From Acidobacteriota bacterium (lineage in GTDB: Bacteria > Acidobacteriota > Terriglobia > Bryobacterales > Bryobacteraceae), in contig JAPKYX010000161.1 of assembly GCA_026394075.1 (NCBI GenBank), positions 1-35,268 on the forward strand: a stretch of 35,268 nucleotides of DNA. The letters are read 5' to 3'. Below, piece by piece: positions 25,792 to 33,893 of the stretch. Under the pieces are notes generated by a model that saw only the letters and a program-made list of their open reading frames with translations, did no database searches and had not been told where the DNA came from. Numbering within the stretch: position 1 is the first letter of the stretch; the number at the start of each line of letters is the position of its first letter. The translations under genes and the position numbers were made by a program.

Positions 25792-26763
25792 CTAAGTGTA
25801 GCCATGCTCGCGAAACCATTCCACCGCGCGGCGCAGCGCCTCCCGAGCCGGGCCGGGCCGATAGCCTAGCTGCTGCGAGGCCTTCTCGTGCGAGACCCAC
25901 ATTTTCTTGGCCGACATGCGCACCGCGTCGATAGGCACGCGCGGCGGCTCACCACTGACTGACGCCCAGGCGGAACTGGCGTAACCGGCCAGGTAAGCCA
26001 CCCAGAGCGGAATCCTGAGTTTCGGCGCGGGCCGCCCGCTGACCTCTTCCAGGATCTGGCAGATGCCCTCCAGCGTCAGGTTTTCCGCGCCCAGGATGTA
26101 GCGCTCCGCCGATCGGCCGTGGTTCAGCGCCAGCAAGTGTCCCTGGGCGACATCCCGAACATCCACCAGATTCAGGCCCGTGTCGACGAATGCGGGCATC
26201 TGACCGGTGAGGTAGTCCACCGTAATCTTGCCAGTGGGCGTGGGCTTAAAGTCATGGTCGCCAACCGGGGCCGTGGGATTGACGATCACCACCGGAAACC
26301 CGGTGTGGGCGAAGTTGATGACCGCCAGCTCGGCCAGATACTTCGACCGCTTGTACGCCCCGTGCATGCCGTCGAGCGTAGTGGCCGCCTCCTCCGTGCC
26401 CGCGGCGTGTCCCTCGACGCCGATGCAGCCAACCGTGGAAGTGTAAACGACCCGGTCCACCAGTGCATCGCGCGAGGCTTCCAGCAAGTGCATCGTGCCA
26501 TCGACGTTGGAGCGGTAAAGCTCCTGCGGATCCTTGGCCCACAATCGGTAATCCGCCGCCACATGGAAGACGGCACCGCAACCGGCCACCGCGCGGTCGA
26601 GCGACGCCCGATCCCGCAGATCACCAGTGACCACTTCGACATCCAGCTCCGGCACGGGTTTGCCGCGGGTGAGCGCGCGGACCCGATGGCCGCGCTCCAG
26701 TAGAGTGCGGGCCACGTGCCAGCCGACAAAGCCGGTGGCTCCGGTAACGAGAGTAGGCTTCAC
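25792..26763 (-). CDS. hpnA: Hopanoid-associated sugar epimerase/dehydratase HpnA
   Basis: An extended short-chain dehydrogenase/reductase. The Rossmann glycine motif is at the start (TLVTGATGFVGWHVA, G8-G11-G14) and the catalytic Tyr/Lys pair is in AYKRSKYLAE (about Y137, K141). Other family marks are VFHVAADYRLWAKDP, NVDGTMHLLEA and VYTSTVGCIGV. This pattern is characteristic of HpnA, a protein constantly found in hopanoid clusters whose exact reaction is unsettled. GTG 26763 gives the usual start directly before the Rossmann strand; the frame also allows TTG 26784, seven codons longer, and neither has a strong binding site. shc ends about 66 nt upstream and hpnG starts 30 nt downstream. 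Confidence 0.9.
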   Translation of the reverse strand: MKPTLVTGATGFVGWHVARTLLERGHRVRALTRGKPVPELDVEVVTGDLRDRASLDRAVAGCGAVFHVAADYRLWAKDPQELYRSNVDGTMHLLEASRDALVDRVVYTSTVGCIGVEGHAAGTEEAATTLDGMHGAYKRSKYLAELAVINFAHTGFPVVIVNPTAPVGDHDFKPTPTGKITVDYLTGQMPAFVDTGLNLVDVRDVAQGHLLALNHGRSAERYILGAENLTLEGICQILEEVSGRPAPKLRIPLWVAYLAGYASSAWASVSGEPPRVPIDAVRMSAKKMWVSHEKASQQLGYRPGPAREALRRAVEWFREHGYT

Positions 26764-26829
26764 AGGAAAAAAGTGTGTGGCCAAGCACCAGGGCGAGTCA
26801 AGGCCCCGGTTGATTGGCCCGCTGGCTAC

Positions 26830-28782
26830 CTAGTCGGAAGGCGGCCGCCGTTTCAAAAATTCACCCAACGCCAGCACAGGGAACGAGTTCCGGTAAAGGT
26901 GGTAGTTGAGGTAGAAGACACGCGGGAAACCCGTGCCCGTCGCCAGGGCTTCGCGCCACAGCCCGTCAGCTTGCTGGGTTTCAGAAAGATGCTGTACGCC
27001 CTTCAGCACGCTAGAGGAGGTTTCGTCGCCGCCGGCGAGCAATCCCAGCACGGCCCAGGCGGTTTGCGAAGGAGTGGAGGGCGCGGGGACAAAGGAATTC
27101 TTGTCGTAGGATTCGCAGCTTTCGCCCCAACCGCCGTCGGCGTTCTGGATGGAGCGCAGCCATTCCCCCGCCCGCAGCACCGGAGCCTCGCGGTCGCTGT
27201 AACCCGCCGCCTTCAAGCCTCGCAGAGCCAGGAAGGTGCCATAGACGTAATCGACACCCCAGCGGCCATACCAACTGCCGTCCGGTTCTTGCGTTTTCAG
27301 CAGATACTCAACACCTCGCTGGATCGCTGGGTGCTCAGTCGGGACACCCCAGCGGCACAGTGCTTCGATGACGCGGCCCGTGATGTCCGGGCAGGTGGGA
27401 TCCAGCATGGCATTGTGGTCGGCAAACGGCACGTCACTGAGGAACTGCCAGTTGTTGTCCACGTCAAACGCCGCCCAACCGCCATCGGAGGACTGCATGC
27501 CGAGCAGCCACTTCTTGGCCCGGTCGACGCAAGCATCCAGCGCCGCCTGATCGGACGCGCCCGTGTGCCACAGCGCCAGCAGCACCATGGCGGTGTCGTC
27601 GATGTCGGGATAAAATTCGTTCGCGAACTCGAAATACCAGCCCGAGGGCTCTAGTTCAGGCCGCTTCACTGACCAATCGCCCTTGCGGCGGCACTCTTTG
27701 GTCAGCAGCCAGTCACCACATCGGCGCATGGCGTCGGTGGGGGCCACCCCGGTTTCACCCAACGCATAGGCGGCGATGGCGGTGTCCCACACCACTGAAA
27801 AGCAGGGCTGGAAAAAGAACTTCGCCTCGGCGTCCATGCCGCCCGGCGCGGGTTCCTGATCCTCAACAATCAGCGCCTCAAACTGCCGCACCGCTTCCAC
27901 CACCGCCGGATGATCGGCCGGGTAGCCCAATACATCGAGCGCCATGATGGCGTACATCATCGGCGGATAGATCGCCGCCAGGCCTTCGGAATGCGCGAAC
28001 CGCTCCAGCATCCACTCTTCGGCCTTCTTGATTGCCTTGCGGCGCAGTTGCTCAGACCCGAAACGCTCCCAGAGCTTGAAGACTCGATCCACTTTGTGGA
28101 ACAGGCTCTTCCAGGAGAAGAGGCTATCGGCCGGGGCAAACGCGGTGGAAACACCAGGAGCAAAGATCTCGCTTAGATCAAAGCCGGTGGGCGCGGGGCG
28201 GCCCGTGTTGAGGCTTTGAGTAATGGCCAGCGGGATCACGATCGCCCGCGTCCAGGAACTCATCTCATAGATGACGTCGCCGAACAGCATCAACTCCGGC
28301 GGCACGCTGGGCACATGCTCACGCGGGTAGAGGTTAAACAGCGAAAGGTTCAGCTTGGTGTAGCTATTGGCGGCCTGGATGCCACCGAGCGCCAGAATGC
28401 GCTGCCGCAGCCGCACCATGGGCTCAGCATCCACGTCCTGCCCGGACAGTTTCAGCGCGAAATAGGCCTTCACGCTGGCGCTGATTTCCGAAGGTCCAGC
28501 GACGTAGATATTGAAGCCGCCATCCGGCAACTGACGCGACAGGATGGACCGGACGGCCTTTTCGATTCTGGCCTTGGAAGGTGGGTTCCAGACGCTACCC
28601 TGCGGCGGGTGACGCCACAGTTCCAGCAGAATGTAGTCCGATTCGAGTGTCGTGTCCGCCGTGAGATCAGCCCACCAGAAGCCTTGCGGGTGCTGCTGCG
28701 CCATCAAGGCATCGACCGCGCGGAGGGAGGTTCGAGAGGCTCCGGCGGAGACCAGATCGCTTAAGTGGAGCGAGGGGCTCAT
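26830..28782 (-). CDS. shc: Squalene-hopene cyclase
   Basis: A 650-residue membrane-associated cyclase (HpnF) that folds squalene into the five-ring hopene or hopanol. The catalytic acid motif DIDDTAM lies at residues 393-396, the DxDD hallmark. Several QW repeats are visible: QLPDGGFNIY near 85, QSSDGGWAAFD, QEPDGSWYGRWGVDYVYGT, QNADGGWGES and QQADGLW. The DNA-to-protein length matches known bacterial enzymes (about 630-680). The ATG overlaps the TGA of ispH (ATGA), so it is translationally coupled to isoprenoid precursor synthesis. It is the defining gene of the hopanoid operon. Hopanoids act like sterols, ordering the membrane. Confidence 0.97.
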   Translation of the reverse strand: MSPSLHLSDLVSAGASRTSLRAVDALMAQQHPQGFWWADLTADTTLESDYILLELWRHPPQGSVWNPPSKARIEKAVRSILSRQLPDGGFNIYVAGPSEISASVKAYFALKLSGQDVDAEPMVRLRQRILALGGIQAANSYTKLNLSLFNLYPREHVPSVPPELMLFGDVIYEMSSWTRAIVIPLAITQSLNTGRPAPTGFDLSEIFAPGVSTAFAPADSLFSWKSLFHKVDRVFKLWERFGSEQLRRKAIKKAEEWMLERFAHSEGLAAIYPPMMYAIMALDVLGYPADHPAVVEAVRQFEALIVEDQEPAPGGMDAEAKFFFQPCFSVVWDTAIAAYALGETGVAPTDAMRRCGDWLLTKECRRKGDWSVKRPELEPSGWYFEFANEFYPDIDDTAMVLLALWHTGASDQAALDACVDRAKKWLLGMQSSDGGWAAFDVDNNWQFLSDVPFADHNAMLDPTCPDITGRVIEALCRWGVPTEHPAIQRGVEYLLKTQEPDGSWYGRWGVDYVYGTFLALRGLKAAGYSDREAPVLRAGEWLRSIQNADGGWGESCESYDKNSFVPAPSTPSQTAWAVLGLLAGGDETSSSVLKGVQHLSETQQADGLWREALATGTGFPRVFYLNYHLYRNSFPVLALGEFLKRRPPSD

Positions 28783-29768
28783 GACGCCGAAACGCGGGGC
28801 GCGGCGGAGATCTGCATGAGTTCAGGTGGCAACGAGAAGCGGACGTCTTCCTCCTTCACGTCCATCTGCTCCAAGGCGCTATATCCGCGGCCCTGGAGAG
28901 ACGCCACCAGTTCCGCCACCAGATTTTCCGGGGCCGAAGCACCCGCGGTCACAGCCACCGTGTTGACGCCAACGAGCCAGGCTGGATTGACATCGTGCTC
29001 ATCGTCCACCAGATAGGCCGGCACGCCGGCTTTCTCGCAAACTTCCACCAGACGCCGGGAATTCGAACTATTCTGGCTGCCGACCACTAGCAGCAGGTCA
29101 CACAGCGGGGCCACGGCCTTGACGGCGATCTGCCGGTTCTCCGTCGCGTAGCAGATATCCTGCGACTTGGGCCCGACAATGGCGGGAAACCGCTCATGCA
29201 AACGGGCCACGATGTCACGGGTTTCATCCAGTGACAGTGTGGTCTGGGTCAGGTAGGAGACCTTGGTGGGGTTGGCCAGTTCCAGTTCGTCCACGTCGGC
29301 CACCGTCTCCACCAGCACCATGGAATCCGGCTCTTCGCCCATCGTGCCGGCCACTTCTTCGTGGTGCTTGTGGCCAATCAGAACAATGGTGAAGCCCTGG
29401 CGAGCAAATTTCTTTGCCTCCAGGTGGACCTTGGTGACCAAGGGGCAGGTGGCATCGATGACGTTCAACTGGCGGGCGACCGCTTCCGCCCGGACGGCCG
29501 GCGAAACGCCATGGGCCGAGAAGATCGCCCGGGCTCCCACCGGCACTTCATCCAGTTCCTCGACGAAAATCGCCCCGGAAGCGCGGAGGTCGTCCACCAC
29601 ATGCTTGTTGTGGACAATCTCACGCCGCACGTAGATGGGTGCCCCGTAGGCTTCCAGTGCAATCTTGACGACATCGATCGCTCTGACAACACCAGCGCAG
29701 AATCCGCGCGGGCTTAACAAAACAATCCGTTTATCCGCAGTGCGGGCAGCGGTCCCCGTGGTGCTCAT
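28779..29768 (-). CDS. ispH: 4-hydroxy-3-methylbut-2-enyl diphosphate reductase IspH
   Basis: The last enzyme of the MEP pathway, an iron-sulphur reductase giving IPP and DMAPP. The three cluster-binding cysteines are present: C24 in SPRGFCAGVVRAID, one in DATCPLVTKVH, and one in VAPLCDLLLVVGSQNSSNS. Other marks are REIVHNKHVVDDL, FSAHGVSP and the final GASAPENLV. I chose ATG 29768 because GGAAGG lies 9-10 nt upstream; an ATG at 29786 would sit inside the probable -10 box. It heads the hopanoid operon and overlaps shc by 4 nt, so precursor supply and cyclisation are translated together. It may be the only ispH of the genome or an extra copy dedicated to hopanoids; the window cannot tell. Confidence 0.96.
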   Translation of the reverse strand: MSTTGTAARTADKRIVLLSPRGFCAGVVRAIDVVKIALEAYGAPIYVRREIVHNKHVVDDLRASGAIFVEELDEVPVGARAIFSAHGVSPAVRAEAVARQLNVIDATCPLVTKVHLEAKKFARQGFTIVLIGHKHHEEVAGTMGEEPDSMVLVETVADVDELELANPTKVSYLTQTTLSLDETRDIVARLHERFPAIVGPKSQDICYATENRQIAVKAVAPLCDLLLVVGSQNSSNSRRLVEVCEKAGVPAYLVDDEHDVNPAWLVGVNTVAVTAGASAPENLVAELVASLQGRGYSALEQMDVKEEDVRFSLPPELMQISAAPRVSAS

Positions 29769-29773
29769 ACGAG

Positions 29774-29793
29774 TGATACCTTCCATTGTATCA
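29774..29793 (-). promoter_or_regulatory. Extended -10 promoter and inverted repeat ahead of the hopanoid operon
   Basis: On the minus strand TGATACAAT (29785-29793) fits an extended -10 box (TGnTAnAAT), 15 nt before the ispH ATG; no -35 box is evident. The same bases form an inverted repeat, TGATAC (29774-29779) and GTATCA (29788-29793) with an 8-nt spacer. It lies in the 42-nt gap between divergent ispH and ogt, so a regulator bound here could affect both. Confidence 0.45.
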
Positions 29794-29810
29794 GTAACGG
29801 GAAAAATCCC

Positions 29811-30371
29811 ATGGCTTCGATGACTAGTACGTTTGATCGAGACACTCCGTTCCCAATAGAACTCACGGCAACGCCGGCGGGCCTGACCAGAATTCGCATC
29901 CTATTGAAAAACAATGAGTACGATAAAACTCCGCCCACTCCGGAGGATAGCCAAAGCCAGGAAATTCTGACCGGGGCGCAACGCCAATTGGTGGAGTATT
30001 TCGCCGGACGCCGGCAGAGTTTCGATCTACCGTTGACCCCGGCCGGAACGCCGTTTCAGCAGCAGTGCTGGCAGGAACTGCAACGGATCCCCTTCGGCAC
30101 CACCATCTCCTACGCTGAGTTGGCCCAGCGGGTGGGCAACCCCAATGCCTGCCGCGCGGTGGGTGCGGCCAATGGCCGCAACCCGCTGCCAATTGTCATC
30201 CCCTGCCACCGCGTCATCGGGTCCAGCGGCAAGCTGCACGGGTTTGCCTACGGCCTGGACATCAAGCGGCTGCTGATCGACCTGGAGATCGCCGCCAGCA
30301 GGTCTTCCGGCGACGATGTTTGCCCGCCCATCGAGACGGTATCCGGGCAGCTGTCGATCTTCAATACGTAG
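29811..30371 (+). CDS. ogt: Methylated-DNA--protein-cysteine methyltransferase
   Basis: A 186-residue suicide DNA-repair protein that transfers alkyl groups from O6-alkylguanine to its own cysteine. The active site is C132 in PIVIPCHRVIGSSGKLHGFAYG. The helix-turn-helix region is FGTTISYAELAQRVGNPNACRAVGAANGRNPLP, including the Arg finger (CRAVG). The N-terminal ~75 residues are the poorly conserved ribonuclease-H-like domain. After the conserved LLIDLE there is a tail of ~25 residues (SSGDDVCPPIETVSGQLSIFNT) that most homologues lack, and the last 124 nt of the gene overlap the convergent waaA-lpxK gene. ATG 29811 has a GGGA-AAAA-TCCC hairpin-like repeat just upstream (29800-29811) and a second in-frame ATG at codon 4. 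Confidence 0.93.
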   Translation: MASMTSTFDRDTPFPIELTATPAGLTRIRILLKNNEYDKTPPTPEDSQSQEILTGAQRQLVEYFAGRRQSFDLPLTPAGTPFQQQCWQELQRIPFGTTISYAELAQRVGNPNACRAVGAANGRNPLPIVIPCHRVIGSSGKLHGFAYGLDIKRLLIDLEIAASRSSGDDVCPPIETVSGQLSIFNT

Positions 30372-32371
30372 ACCTCCGGCGCCCCGGGCGGCAGATTGGC
30401 GGCGTCTTTCTCGGTGGTGATCAGGGGTCCGGGGAGGGCACGTAGCTCCTCCAAGCGGTAGACGTGGTGATCCGGGAAGACGTGGGTTTGGCCCACCTCC
30501 ACCCCGCATTCGCGCAGGGTGGCGAAGAACGACCCCGGATTGCCGATCCCGCAGAACGCCGTGTAGCGTCCGGGCGGCGGAGGGTTAACCGCCTTCTTGC
30601 GGACAGTCACCACCGCTCCGGCACGGGCGAGCGCCGCCATCGGCTCCCGCAACAGCCCGGCCGGGAAAACGCCGCCGCCCGCGAATGGGTCCAGCGGATC
30701 CAACAGGACGATATCGAAATCCCGTTCCAGTGCCCAGTGCTGAAAGCCATCGTCCAGCAGGAAGACGACCGCCCGGTTGGGTCCCACGCCCACGTGCGCC
30801 AGTCCTGACCGGACGAACAACTGCGCCTCGTCACCCGTCAAGGCAGCCGGAGCCGGGTCTCCGGGGGCGAAGGCGGCGGGTGTACGATCCTGCCGTCCAT
30901 AGCCGCGCGTCAGAATGCCCACTCGATGGCCCCGCTGGCGCAGTTCACGGGCCAGCCAGAGCACCAGCGGCGTCTTCCCCACGCCCCCCATCGCCAGGCC
31001 ACCCACCGAGATCACGGGCTTCGAAAGCAGGACCGGAGTGGTGAAAAGCCGGTCGAGCGTAACCCCGGCGCGCCACACCCAGGCGAGCATCTGCCAGACT
31101 GCGGCAAGCGGCCGGTGCGTCAGCGGAGCACCCAGAGTGATCTGCTCCACCGCGCGCCGGGTGGCACCGCGCTTCGATTCCGCCAGCGCCGCCGCACGGG
31201 TACCCAGTTCACTGCCCAGTTCACTGCGTCGTTCGAGAATCTCCTTCACCGCCTGGGCCAGTTCCGCCGCATCCCGGACAATGCGCACCGCCCCGGCCTC
31301 GCGAAACTCGCGGTCCATTTCGGCAAAGTTCTGCATGTGCGGCCCGGTGAGAATGGGCCGTCCGAAGAAGGCGGGTTCCAGGATGTTGTGGCCGCCCCAG
31401 TTCACCAGCGATCCACCGACAAACACGACCGCGTCGAGAGCAAACAGCCCAGCCAGTTCGCCGATGGTGTCCAGCAACAGGACCCGCTCCGGCCCCGGAC
31501 GGAACTGGCTGCGGCGGATAAACGGGATCTGAGCGGCCTCGAGCAAGTCCGCGGTCAGGTCAAACCGCTCCGGTCGCCGCGGAGCCAGGATCATCCTCGT
31601 TCCCGGCGGCAGTTGCCGGTAGGCGTCAATCACCTGCTGCTCTTCGTCCGGCGGCATGGTGCTGGCCGCGATCAGCAACGGAGCACCGGCCACCCAAGCG
31701 ACAATCTCCGGCGCGGGGGGCGCGGGGGGCATGAAATCGTACTTCAGGTTGCCGTGGTTGATGGCGTGCGTTGCGCCCAGTTCAATCAGCCGCTGCTGGT
31801 CCTGCCTGCTTTGCGCCAGCACTCCATCGGGCAAGCGAAGCAACGGCTGAAAGAACCAGCGCAGCTTCCGGTATTGGGCAATCGTGCGGTCCGCAATGCG
31901 GCCGTTCACCAGGTAAAGCGTGCAGCCGAAGCGCTTGGCCTCGTGCCACAAGTGAGGCCAGATCTCGGTTTCCAGCACCATCACGGACGCCGGCCGTAAC
32001 GCCCGCAGCACCCGGCGGACGAACCAAGGATAATCGAAGGGAGCGTAGAAGACATGGTCGGCCAAGCCCGTCAGGCGCTGGTCGGCCATCTTGCGGCCCG
32101 CGACGGTGCTGGTGGAGACATAGACGGGACGGCCCGGGAAGCGATCGCGCAGTTCACGAACCAGCCCGGCAGCCGCAATCACTTCGCCGACGGAAACAGC
32201 GTGCAACCAGATGCCGCCTGGAATCGTCTGGCGGTAGGAGAGCTGGCCGAAGCGTTCCGCCAAGTGCGGACGCCAATCGGGCCGCCGGACCCAGCGCCAC
32301 GCCACGTAAAGCGCAAACAGGGGAAACCCCAGCCAGAGCAGCAACCGGTAAAGGAACAGAATGAAAAACAA
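30248..32371 (-). CDS. waaA-lpxK: Fused Kdo transferase WaaA - tetraacyldisaccharide 4'-kinase LpxK
   Basis: One 707-residue polypeptide with two lipid A enzymes. Residues ~1-410 are WaaA (KdtA), which adds Kdo to lipid IVA: N-terminal membrane helix (FFILFLYRLLLWLGFPLFALYVAW), HAVSVGEV with the catalytic Glu (E63), VLETEIWPHLW, NGRI, and the donor-site GGSLVNWGGHNILEPAFFGRPI. Residues ~420-690 are LpxK, the 4'-kinase that makes lipid IVA: VISVGGLAMGGVGKTPL with the P-loop (~462-468), ILTRGYGR, VFLLDDGFQHW, DHHVYR and TEKDAANL. The separate LpxK N-terminal membrane helix is mostly missing; the WaaA helix can anchor both. The frame opens at 32464, but TTG 32371 fits WaaA starts (MFFILFLYR). 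It overlaps its divergent neighbour by 11 nt and the convergent ogt by 124 nt. Confidence 0.92.
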   Translation of the reverse strand: MFFILFLYRLLLWLGFPLFALYVAWRWVRRPDWRPHLAERFGQLSYRQTIPGGIWLHAVSVGEVIAAAGLVRELRDRFPGRPVYVSTSTVAGRKMADQRLTGLADHVFYAPFDYPWFVRRVLRALRPASVMVLETEIWPHLWHEAKRFGCTLYLVNGRIADRTIAQYRKLRWFFQPLLRLPDGVLAQSRQDQQRLIELGATHAINHGNLKYDFMPPAPPAPEIVAWVAGAPLLIAASTMPPDEEQQVIDAYRQLPPGTRMILAPRRPERFDLTADLLEAAQIPFIRRSQFRPGPERVLLLDTIGELAGLFALDAVVFVGGSLVNWGGHNILEPAFFGRPILTGPHMQNFAEMDREFREAGAVRIVRDAAELAQAVKEILERRSELGSELGTRAAALAESKRGATRRAVEQITLGAPLTHRPLAAVWQMLAWVWRAGVTLDRLFTTPVLLSKPVISVGGLAMGGVGKTPLVLWLARELRQRGHRVGILTRGYGRQDRTPAAFAPGDPAPAALTGDEAQLFVRSGLAHVGVGPNRAVVFLLDDGFQHWALERDFDIVLLDPLDPFAGGGVFPAGLLREPMAALARAGAVVTVRKKAVNPPPPGRYTAFCGIGNPGSFFATLRECGVEVGQTHVFPDHHVYRLEELRALPGPLITTEKDAANLPPGAPEVYVLKIDSCPDTVSMGGQTSSPEDLLAAISRSISSRLMSRP
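31203..31226. repeat. 12-bp tandem duplication near the WaaA/LpxK junction
   Basis: CCCAGTTCACTG occurs twice in a row with no gap. It is in frame and encodes a doubled SELG on the minus strand (RRSELGSELGTR), in the C-terminal helix region of the WaaA part, shortly before the junction with LpxK. Confidence 0.7.
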
Positions 32372-32951
32372 GTGCCTGTTGGTTATCTTAAGTGTTTCCG
32401 CGCTGGCGGCTGACAAACCCGCCTTCAAGCCTCGCCCGGTGGCAGAGTATGCCAACAAGGTCACGCTGGATCAAGTGACCATCGCGATTGAGCCCTTTGA
32501 CGACGACGAGAAGCGCGCAGCGGCGTTTGGCAAAGTCCCGCTCGGCAAGTTTGACGTGATGCCCATGCTGGTGGTGATTGAGAACAACCGCAAGAATGCG
32601 TTGGACCTGAAGCGCGTCAAGATCACCTACCGCCCCCGTGGCAGCTCGGAGATCGAAGCCACGCCAGCCGTGGATGTCCGCTTCCTCGATGGCCCATCCC
32701 GTCCTTCGATGGGAGCCAGCCCTTTCCCGATCCCGCTGCCGGCGCGGGTAAAGAAGAGCAAGCTGAACGACCCCGTCATCGAAGAGCGCGCCTTTTCGGC
32801 CAAGATGGTGGCTCCGGGCGAAACCGCCAGCGGCTTTGTCTACTTCTGGACCAGCTTCCATGGCCAGACCACAGTGACGCTCACCGGCCTGCGCGATGCT
32901 CTGGCGGCGCAGGATCTGTTCTTTTTTGAGGTTCCGCTCAACCATCGCTAG
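32361..32951 (+). CDS. Exported protein of unknown function
   Basis: I do not recognise this 196-residue protein. A short signal peptide (MKNKCLLVILSVSALAA) is followed by a probable beta-rich body with alternating hydrophobic positions (FDVMPMLVVIENNRKNALDLKRVKITYRPRG is the clearest stretch, resembling an Ig-like strand pair), a Pro-rich middle (FPIPLPARVKKSK), and SGFVYFWTSFHGQTTVTLTGLRDA near the end. No catalytic or metal-binding motif stands out. ATG 32361 is well supported by AAAGGAA (32350-32356) five bases upstream. It is divergent from waaA-lpxK with overlapping 5' ends, so its promoter must lie within the waaA coding sequence. It might be an envelope protein because of its position; this is a weak inference. 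Confidence 0.75.
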   Translation: MKNKCLLVILSVSALAADKPAFKPRPVAEYANKVTLDQVTIAIEPFDDDEKRAAAFGKVPLGKFDVMPMLVVIENNRKNALDLKRVKITYRPRGSSEIEATPAVDVRFLDGPSRPSMGASPFPIPLPARVKKSKLNDPVIEERAFSAKMVAPGETASGFVYFWTSFHGQTTVTLTGLRDALAAQDLFFFEVPLNHR

Positions 32952-32986
32952 AGCGTAACCTCCTGAGCTACTTACGCAGCCGGTAA

Positions 32987-33856
<870 letters not shown>

Positions 33857-33864
33857 CAGTCACA

Positions 33865-33893
33865 ATTATAGAGATGCGATTTCCAATTGTCGC
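33865..33893 (-). promoter_or_regulatory. Promoter of the cyclophilin gene, nearly leaderless
   Basis: On the minus strand TATAAT (33865-33870), a perfect -10 box, is preceded 17 bp upstream by GCGACA (33888-33893), four of six matches to TTGACA. Only 8 nt separate the -10 box from ATG 33856, so the predicted transcript start is within one or two bases of the start codon. The promoter overlaps the 5' end of the divergent nucleotidase gene. Confidence 0.6.

Noticed and set aside
26716-27654. 312-codon open frame antisense to shc
   Set aside because: It is entirely opposite the conserved cyclase, with no family motif; a composition artefact.
30926-31999. 357-codon open frame antisense to waaA-lpxK
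   Set aside because: It lies opposite a clear enzyme gene; its length follows from GC-rich third positions, and its product resembles no family.
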